Origin: CAZPZZ01 sp964591245
GTDB lineage: Bacteria > Acidobacteriota > Vicinamibacteria > Vicinamibacterales > UBA8438
DNA: 28,057 nt
Reading direction: 5' to 3'
NCBI GenBank assembly: GCA_964591245.1
Contig: CAZPZZ010000044.1
Span: forward strand, 1 to 28,057
Every line of letters starts with the position of its first letter. The stretch's first letter is position 1. This document shows, piece by piece, positions 22,822 through 28,057 of the stretch. The notes beneath the pieces were generated by a model that saw only the letters and a program-made list of their open reading frames with translations, did not search any database and was not told the origin of the DNA. The position numbers and the translations under genes were made by a program.

Positions 22822-23763
22822 CTACTGCCCGCCAGTGGTTCCGTCCGCTCCTTCGCGGGCCAGCCCAACCCCTGTCAGAAAACGGTCGATCGTCTCGAAG
22901 ATCGCAATCGTCTCGTCCCGACTGAACCCACCGTGTCGTCCGCCGGGCACGGTATGCAATTCGCTCGACACCCCAGCCTGCCCCAACTCCTCATGCAAGC
23001 GCACGGCATGCTGATAGGGCACCACGGGATCCGCGTCGCCATGAATGGTCAAGACCGGAGGCAACCCTACCCGGACATAGGTCAGCGGTGACACGCGTTC
23101 GGCGATCTCAAAACGATCCGGCATGCTGCCCATCCAACGCACCGCGTAGCTCTTCACATTCTCGCCGTCGAGCAAATCCCCCACGTCGGTAATGCCATAC
23201 CAATTGATGATGGCCGCTACCGACAATTCCCCTGAACCCGGGCACTGACGGTCCAGCCCACTCGATGCGGGAATCATCCCCGTCGTCAGCGCCAGATGCC
23301 CACCGGCGGAATTCCCGGTGACGACGATACGATCGGGGTCGATGTTGTAGTCCTCGGCATTGGCAATCACCCACCGTAGGGCACACAGACAATCTTCCAC
23401 CGCGGCCGGCGCGAGCGAGACCTGACCAAGACGGTATTGCACATTTACCACCGCCCATCCCCGCTCCAACCACGGCAGCAGCCGCAGTACGTTTGCCTCC
23501 TTGGAACCGCCGACCCAACCGCCACCGTGGATGTACATGAGCACGGGCGTGGGCCCATCCGTCTCACGTGGGAGATACAGATCGACATTATTCTCTCGAT
23601 TGTTGGCAACACCGTAGGTCACGTTTGGCACTACACGATAGGTGTTCGACAAATGTGATGCCCACGATTCGGTATCACTGAGCTGGGCGTGCGCGCTCCC
23701 TGGGGCAGCGACAGTTATCGCGAAGATTGCCATTACTACGGCGTACAGTGTCGTGCTTCTCAT
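22822..23763 (-). CDS. Exported alpha/beta hydrolase, HGGGW (HSL/BD-FAE-like) type
   Basis: 313 residues from ATG 23763, preceded by GGGAGAAG; the open frame upstream is Arg-rich and not conserved. Signal peptide MRSTTLYAVVMAIFAITV..., cut after SAHA. Catalytic features: YIHGGGWVGGS (oxyanion hole, 79-83), VVTGNSAGGHLAL (Ser152 nucleophile), IHGDADPVVPYQ (Asp245) and PGGRHGGF (His277). YRLGQVSLAPAAVEDCLCALRW is also typical of the group. It hydrolyses esters, perhaps acyl or feruloyl esters on sugars, in the periplasm. It lies 49 bp after the penicillin acylase gene on the same strand, so an operon is likely. Confidence 0.88.
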   Translation of the reverse strand: MRSTTLYAVVMAIFAITVAAPGSAHAQLSDTESWASHLSNTYRVVPNVTYGVANNRENNVDLYLPRETDGPTPVLMYIHGGGWVGGSKEANVLRLLPWLERGWAVVNVQYRLGQVSLAPAAVEDCLCALRWVIANAEDYNIDPDRIVVTGNSAGGHLALTTGMIPASSGLDRQCPGSGELSVAAIINWYGITDVGDLLDGENVKSYAVRWMGSMPDRFEIAERVSPLTYVRVGLPPVLTIHGDADPVVPYQHAVRLHEELGQAGVSSELHTVPGGRHGGFSRDETIAIFETIDRFLTGVGLAREGADGTTGGQ

Positions 23764-23812
23764 GGTTCTTCTCCCTCTCTCCCCGCCTGGATCTAACCTC
23801 TGGCGACGGGGA

Positions 23813-26263
23813 CTACCGTGCTGTTTCAGACGCAACCGTGCCCGGCCGGAGCCAGGTCGAACTCTCGGTGACCGACGCAATCTTGTTGCGGCTATAGAAA
23901 ATCGGGAAATATTTGTTACGGGCCCACAATTCGAATAGATCCCGATAGTGCGGACTATCGGGATTCCCCGATTGTCCGGGTGTGTTTAGGCCCACCGAAT
24001 TGTCCCAGTTGGCCGTATCGACCACGAGCATGAACGATGCGCCGGACGTCTGATTGTCGCCATTCCCGGTATTGTGTACGGTGCCGCCATACCCCCCGCG
24101 AGGCAACGGTCCGACGTCAAGACGTCGTCGGACGTCAGGGTTTACAGCCGCCGTCATCGGGTGGCGGATCAGCGCATGCTTGAACTGCTCCTGCCCATAG
24201 TGCCAATTCGATGAGTCGGCCCCGAGCCGATCCTCCAGGTCTCCGAGTGCCTGGACTAAACTTTCCTCGAGCACGGCATCACGCCCGGCCACCGGGTCGT
24301 CACCGAAACGGCCGTCCGGCGCGAGCAACCAATCGATCATGCGCTTCGTATTGACATTGCCGATGACGTCTCTGGCCTCGGCCGGGACGACCGTCATGCG
24401 CACGTTGTCCCGTAAGCGGCGCTCGAAAGAGACGTAGATCGCTGCGTCTATGGAGTCCTTGTCGAGCACGAAATCCCAGTCGAGCAACCGGTCCCGCAAC
24501 TGCGTTACCTTCGGGTTCGCCAGCTCGATTTCACGCAGCAAGGGCACGATATTGCGACCGGCCACCGTGAGATCGTCATGCTGAAACCGCATCATGTCCC
24601 CCACGGTCACATGACGCCCCGCGTCGAGTAGTTCTTCGACCCGCGCCGCCCGCATCTGATCCCCCCAGGTGTAGTGCAACGCTTCCCAATAGGGATATCC
24701 ATCGGGCACGGTGTAGTTGTTCGCGGTACCAAAGTATCCCTTTTCCGGATTGAGCACGCTGGGCAGCGCCTTAATCGGAAGATAGCCGTCCCACTCGTAG
24801 CGGCCATCACCCGGCACCGGTACCAACCCCGAATGGTAGGGCCGGATGGGAGAAACACCGACGGCCTGATACCCAATATTTCGTTCGCGATCGGCCCAGA
24901 TCATGTTCTCAGAAGGAATGCGACTGTAGTGACACGCATCGCGAAACTCTTCCCAGGTCCGCGCCTGATCCATCCGAAGGCTTGCCAGATACGGCGCCGA
25001 CCCGTAATCGAGCCAGGCGGCCCGTAACGCATACGCCTTGTGATTAACGGAATCTTCATAGAGAACCGGCCCATGCCGCGTGTACTTGAGCTCGACATCT
25101 ACCGGCGCCTCACCTTTGACCGGGACCGAGTCCTCGATGATGCTCATCGACTCCCACCGCCCGAGATACCAGTACTGATTCGGATCCTCCGGATTGGTGT
25201 CGTACACGTAGAGGTCTTCGTTGTCCTGCCCGAACACCGTGAGCCCCCAGGCGCCGTACTCGTTGTGCCCGATCGACACGCCGGGCAAGACAGGCTCCCC
25301 GCCTCCGATCACGTTCCACCCTGGCCCCACCAGATGCACCCAATACCGGAGCGAGGGCGCTCCCTGTGCCCGATGGGGATCGTTCACCATCAATGGAAAA
25401 CCGGTCAGAGTCCGATCCCCCGACACGACCCAATTGTTGCTGCCAATCGAATCATAGTCCTGGCGCTCCAGGTCCATTTCACTCGGTAGCACAGCGGCCA
25501 GACGCTCGTAGGTCGCGTCATCACCCCGGTAGGCTGCGGCCACGTCCTCCGGTTGAAACGTCAACCGACGTCGATGAGCGCGATACAGGCTCAGAATGTC
25601 GTCACTGAGCAGGGACACATCAATCGCCGGATCGATCGTCAAATCTGGATCGCCGTAGTAATAGTTCAACTCCTTCACCGCCTCGGCCCCAAGCAAAGAC
25701 ACCGCATGCGCGTTGTCCAATTCTGCGTTGACGTTGCCCACCAGGCCTTGATGGCGCGAGATTACGACTTCCGGCGTCCAATGCTGAGGCGTGATACCCA
25801 GCAACTCGAACTCGAGCGGCAAAAGCTCCGGATGCTCGACGGTCTGGTCGATATACGCGTTGATTCCGCGCACGAACGCCGGCACGATCTGATCGCCTCG
25901 ATCGTGGTAATGCTTCAACTCGGTGGTCAGATCACCGCGAAATCGATGGAGACGCGCGCCAATATCCCGTTCCAGTTCTCGACGTCCGAGAATTTCTGCA
26001 ACCGTACCGGTTGCCTGGCGGCGCCAGACCTCAAACTGAAAAAGGCGGTCTCTCGCCGCTGCGTATCCCTGGGCGAAAAACAGGTCCGTCTCATGATCGG
26101 CATAGATGTGATTGATCCCCCATCGGTCGGTCACGATTTCTACCGGTGCCCGTAGCCCCTCAAGTTGCAGGACTTCTTCCTGCGCCATGACCACGCCCCC
26201 TGGGGCCACCAAGAAGAGCAAACCGGTCACCAAAAGTGATGAGGCACGAGTACGGGAGATCAT
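23813..26263 (-). CDS. Penicillin-acylase-family amidohydrolase (Ntn hydrolase, S45)
   Basis: 816 residues from ATG 26263, with GAGGG 8 nt upstream and a signal peptide (SSLLVTGLLFLVAPGGVVMA). The family makes one precursor that cuts itself into alpha and beta chains. The alpha part contains VEIVTDRWGINHIYADHETDLFFAQG and YAAARDRLFQFEVWRR. Gly274-Ser275 in SIGSNNWVVSG is the autoprocessing site and N-terminal nucleophile, giving a beta chain of about 542 residues. NDPHRAQGAPS and VSIGHNEYGAWGLTVFGQD (oxyanion Asn region) follow. It acts on amide-linked acyl groups, for example acyl-homoserine lactones, beta-lactam side chains or acyl amino acids; the substrate is not readable. The frame extends 120 codons upstream to 26623, but that part crosses the leader region of the divergent transporter and is not coding. 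Confidence 0.92.
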   Translation of the reverse strand: MISRTRASSLLVTGLLFLVAPGGVVMAQEEVLQLEGLRAPVEIVTDRWGINHIYADHETDLFFAQGYAAARDRLFQFEVWRRQATGTVAEILGRRELERDIGARLHRFRGDLTTELKHYHDRGDQIVPAFVRGINAYIDQTVEHPELLPLEFELLGITPQHWTPEVVISRHQGLVGNVNAELDNAHAVSLLGAEAVKELNYYYGDPDLTIDPAIDVSLLSDDILSLYRAHRRRLTFQPEDVAAAYRGDDATYERLAAVLPSEMDLERQDYDSIGSNNWVVSGDRTLTGFPLMVNDPHRAQGAPSLRYWVHLVGPGWNVIGGGEPVLPGVSIGHNEYGAWGLTVFGQDNEDLYVYDTNPEDPNQYWYLGRWESMSIIEDSVPVKGEAPVDVELKYTRHGPVLYEDSVNHKAYALRAAWLDYGSAPYLASLRMDQARTWEEFRDACHYSRIPSENMIWADRERNIGYQAVGVSPIRPYHSGLVPVPGDGRYEWDGYLPIKALPSVLNPEKGYFGTANNYTVPDGYPYWEALHYTWGDQMRAARVEELLDAGRHVTVGDMMRFQHDDLTVAGRNIVPLLREIELANPKVTQLRDRLLDWDFVLDKDSIDAAIYVSFERRLRDNVRMTVVPAEARDVIGNVNTKRMIDWLLAPDGRFGDDPVAGRDAVLEESLVQALGDLEDRLGADSSNWHYGQEQFKHALIRHPMTAAVNPDVRRRLDVGPLPRGGYGGTVHNTGNGDNQTSGASFMLVVDTANWDNSVGLNTPGQSGNPDSPHYRDLFELWARNKYFPIFYSRNKIASVTESSTWLRPGTVASETAR

Positions 26264-26315
26264 GAGCTGGACCCTCAGGAAAACAGATAAGTTTCGACTG
26301 TACGCTTCGGACGGC

Positions 26316-26321
26316 ATTATA
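26316..26321 (-). promoter_or_regulatory. -10 element for the penicillin acylase operon
   Basis: Perfect TATAAT on the minus strand, giving a predicted leader of about 46 nt with a good ribosome site. No convincing -35. It points away from the leader promoter at 26455-26483. Confidence 0.45.
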
Positions 26322-26454
26322 GTCCGCGGCATCCAACCTCGCGCGGCGTGCATCCCTGCACTGGTCAATCCCCGAGCCCCAACGAACACCCCACGGTCCG
26401 GGTGTCGCCCGGAACCGCGACTCAATCGGCGGCCACACGACGGACACCACCGGC

Positions 26455-26483
26455 TTGACTGATACACGGAAGAGGAAAATAAT
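26455..26483 (+). promoter_or_regulatory. Sigma70-type promoter of the Cys-leader/YeiH transcript
   Basis: TTGACT (26455-26460), exactly 17 nt, then AATAAT (26478-26483); each hexamer matches the consensus at five of six positions. Transcription should start about 7 nt past the -10, that is at or next to position 26490, the G of the GTG that opens the leader ORF. It is the best promoter in the window. Confidence 0.75.
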
Positions 26484-26489
26484 ACCGCC

Positions 26490-26570
26490 GTGAACTTTTT
26501 CTGGCACTCCGTCTGTTGCTGTTGTCCGGTGGCCCCTGGGGCCCCCACGCTGACGGTCGTGCCGCGCTGA
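26490..26570 (+). CDS. Poly-cysteine leader peptide (predicted attenuator uORF)
   Basis: A 26-codon ORF, GTG to TGA, beginning MNFFWHSV. Four consecutive Cys codons (TGT TGC TGT TGT, 26514-26525; residues 9-12) follow, then a Pro/Ala/Val-rich tail ending VVPR. The predicted transcript start coincides with the GTG, so it would be translated leaderless; the nearest purine-rich stretch (GAGGA) is 13 nt upstream and would lie outside the mRNA. The ORF stop is 38 nt before an intrinsic terminator that stands in front of the YeiH-like gene. Runs of one codon in a leader peptide before a terminator are the hallmark of amino-acid attenuation, and leaderless poly-Cys uORFs are known to tune sulfur operons in mycobacteria. 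Cysteine sensing is therefore inferred. The peptide itself probably has no function. Confidence 0.7.
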   Translation: MNFFWHSVCCCCPVAPGAPTLTVVPR

Positions 26571-26607
26571 CACTCAATAAACACTGAAGACACAACGCGA
26601 AAGACCA

Positions 26608-26643
26608 AAAGCCTGGGAGCCACAAGCTTCCGGGCTTTTTTTT
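26608..26643 (+). terminator. Intrinsic terminator / attenuator before the YeiH-like gene
   Basis: AAAGCCTGGGAGC (26608-26620), loop CACAA, GCTTCCGGGCTTT (26626-26638): 13 pairs including two G-U, running into eight T (26636-26643). It is the only classical T-tailed terminator in the window. No plus-strand gene other than the leader ORF lies upstream within reach, and the transporter starts 24 nt later, so it must act on the leader transcript. The segment GTGGCCCC (26529-26536) can pair with GGGAGCCAC (26615-26623) with one bulged A, which would open the terminator stem. Confidence 0.85.
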
Positions 26644-26667
26644 GTGCAAACCACGAAAAGGTTACTT

Positions 26668-27963
26668 ATGACCGATGAATCATCTCCGGCCACGAGCAGG
26701 TCGTCTCTGCTCACCTCCGAAGACTGGTGGGCTATCTGGATCGGCGCCCTGCTGATCGCCATTACGGCCGCAGACCTCCTAACTGGAGTGGCCGCAGTGG
26801 GACGCTGGACGTCGAACCCTGTAGAGGCCTTTGACGGGCGGATCTTTCCCCTGGCCATGCTCGGAGTGGGTCTTGCCCTGATCACGGCGATTGCCGCGAC
26901 GTGCATGGGGGGATCCATCATGCGCCATCAGGCTGGATTCCTCCCTCTGTTTGGACTGGCCCTGGTCGCGTATTTCTTCGCCAACCAGACCGGCATCCGG
27001 GCCGCCGGCGTGGGATACGCGTTCTGGGCCCTCCTGCTCGGGCTACTCATCTCCAATACCGTCGGTACCCCGGGCTGGCTCAAGCCAGCACTCCGCAGTG
27101 AGCTGTACATCAAGACCGGACTCGTGCTCCTGGGCGCAGAGATCCTCTTCAATCGCATCCTGAACCTCGGCCCGCCAGGACTCTTCGTTGCGTGGCTGGT
27201 CACGCCCATCGTCATTGTCTTCATGTATCGATTCGGACGCCGGGTCTTACAGATCCAGAGCCCATCACTGGTGATCATCATTGCCGCGGCCACGTCGGTG
27301 TGCGGCGTCTCGGCGGCAATCGCGACCGCCGCCGCGGCCAGAGCCAAGAAAGACGAGCTGACCCTCGCGGTTGGCATGACATTGATTTTCACGGTCGTCA
27401 TGATGATTCTGATGCCACTGGGTATCCGCGCGATCGGCATGGATCCCCTCGTCGGCGCCGCCTGGATCGGTGGCACGGTCGACGCGACCGGCGCCGTCGT
27501 CGCTGCGGGGGCCATGCTGGGCGAAGAGGCAGGGCAGGTAGCCGCCGTCGTCAAGATGGTTCAGAACATTCTCATCGGGATAGTGGCCTTCTTTGTCGCG
27601 GTGTATTGGGTCACCCACATCGACACCTCCGGCACCCGTGACCGGCCGGCCGCCATCGAGATCTGGAACCGATTCCCAAAGTTCATTCTCGGATTTGTCG
27701 GCGCGTCACTGCTGTTCTCCTTCGTGCTCACCCCAGCCCTCGGTGACGACGCCGTCAGCGGCATCATCGATCTGACCTCAGACTTCCGCGGATGGCTCTT
27801 TTGCCTGGCCTTCGTCAGCATCGGGCTTGAATCCGACTTTCGCGCCCTGGCAAGCCAGGTCGCCGGCGGCAAACCGATTCAGCTCTACCTCGTCGGACAG
27901 ACCTTTAATCTGGTCCTCACCCTCGGAGCGGCCTATCTGGCCTTTGGCGGAATCTTGTTTTGA
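26668..27963 (+). CDS. YeiH-family (UPF0324) putative sulfur-anion exporter
   Basis: 431 residues with about eleven membrane helices. The family signatures are present: ELYIKTGLVLLGAEILFNRIL, ATSVCGVSAAIATAAAARAKKDE (the conserved CGxSAI segment), GGTVDATGAVVAAGAM, and VVKMVQNILIGIVAF. The family is annotated as putative sulfate exporters, but the substrate is not settled, and sulfite or other sulfonates are also discussed. ATG 26668 has AAAAGG 6 nt upstream; the in-frame GTG at 26644 lies inside the terminator tail and is rejected. A 5' leader with a poly-Cys uORF and attenuator supports a link to cysteine and sulfur status. The next gene starts 8 bp after the stop. Confidence 0.88.
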   Translation: MTDESSPATSRSSLLTSEDWWAIWIGALLIAITAADLLTGVAAVGRWTSNPVEAFDGRIFPLAMLGVGLALITAIAATCMGGSIMRHQAGFLPLFGLALVAYFFANQTGIRAAGVGYAFWALLLGLLISNTVGTPGWLKPALRSELYIKTGLVLLGAEILFNRILNLGPPGLFVAWLVTPIVIVFMYRFGRRVLQIQSPSLVIIIAAATSVCGVSAAIATAAAARAKKDELTLAVGMTLIFTVVMMILMPLGIRAIGMDPLVGAAWIGGTVDATGAVVAAGAMLGEEAGQVAAVVKMVQNILIGIVAFFVAVYWVTHIDTSGTRDRPAAIEIWNRFPKFILGFVGASLLFSFVLTPALGDDAVSGIIDLTSDFRGWLFCLAFVSIGLESDFRALASQVAGGKPIQLYLVGQTFNLVLTLGAAYLAFGGILF

Positions 27964-27971
27964 GGACGCCC

Positions 27972-28057
27972 ATGGGTAGGGTCGAGTGGTCCCTCGTTCG
28001 TTCACCCAGGCACACGCGCTTTGCGCTCGGGGTCATCCTGATGGGTGTACTCGCACT
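27972..28057 (+). CDS. Start of an exported or membrane protein, 3'-truncated by window end
   Basis: ATG 27972 follows GAGGA, with 5 nt between, just past the YeiH-like stop. The 28 visible residues begin MGRVEWSLVRSPRHTR and continue into a hydrophobic stretch (FALGVILMGVLA), which looks like a signal peptide or first membrane helix. The frame is open to the last base. The short gap and shared strand put it in the same attenuated transcript, so its identity would help define the substrate of the transporter. Confidence 0.65.
   Translation, partial: MGRVEWSLVRSPRHTRFALGVILMGVLA

Noticed and set aside
26264..26600. tRNA or known riboswitch in the YeiH leader
   Set aside because: I looked for a T-loop sequence (GGTTC-type) and for a SAM-I-like core and found neither; the poly-Cys ORF explains the terminator better.
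26264..26623. Upstream continuation of the penicillin acylase frame (120 more codons on the minus strand)
   Set aside because: The ATG at 26263 has a ribosome site and is followed directly by a signal peptide. The extension would cross the -10 element and the divergent leader region, and shows no conserved motif.

Overview
The window is about 28 kb of dense, GC-rich bacterial chromosome with short intergenic gaps. I found no tRNA, rRNA, insertion sequence, phage gene or CRISPR array. Gram-negative envelope features (outer-membrane barrel, lipoprotein, periplasmic PQQ enzyme, M16 pair) and a heavy load of exported peptidases and hydrolases suggest a free-living peptide-degrading Gram-negative. 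The PEGA-domain protein, DUF2007 protein and this peptidase mix are reminiscent of Acidobacteriota (Vicinamibacteria-like), but no marker gene fixes the phylum.

Layout. 1-2.1 kb (+): 5'-truncated methyltransferase, an RRM RNA-binding protein apparently starting at AUC, and an exported protein that reads as a proteasome/HslV-like Ntn hydrolase. 2.2-5.3 kb (-): HAD phosphatase, PaaI-type thioesterase, exported PQQ dehydrogenase. 5.5-8.2 kb (+): cysteine desulfurase overlapping an M14 carboxypeptidase lipoprotein. 8.2-11.4 kb: Ca2+/cation antiporter (-), then a divergent pair of a His-rich Ni/Co-type permease (-) and LarE (+). 11.4-16.3 kb: an M16 peptidase pair (-), an exported M20 peptidase (+), a small CxxC protein (-). 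16.5-21 kb: Arg-rich PEGA protein (+), DUF2007 zinc-ribbon protein (-), M4 metalloprotease and outer-membrane barrel (+). 21-26.3 kb (-): penicillin-acylase-family enzyme, alpha/beta hydrolase, and an esterase-PDZ fusion. 26.4-28.06 kb (+): a YeiH-family (UPF0324) membrane protein and the start of another exported protein.

The most interesting element is in front of the YeiH-like gene. A good sigma70-type promoter (TTGACT-N17-AATAAT) puts the expected start site on a GTG that opens a 26-codon ORF with four consecutive Cys codons. The ORF is followed by a strong intrinsic terminator that ends 24 nt before the transporter start. This is the architecture of a cysteine-sensing, probably leaderless, leader-peptide attenuator controlling a putative sulfur-anion exporter.

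Functionally, many genes fit extracellular or periplasmic peptide and ester breakdown (M4, M14, M16, M20, acylase, two alpha/beta hydrolases). A second thread is sulfur and nickel metabolism: cysteine desulfurase, LarE with a Ni/Co-type permease, and the Cys-leader/YeiH unit. All assignments come from reading motifs and gene context by eye; no database search was run.
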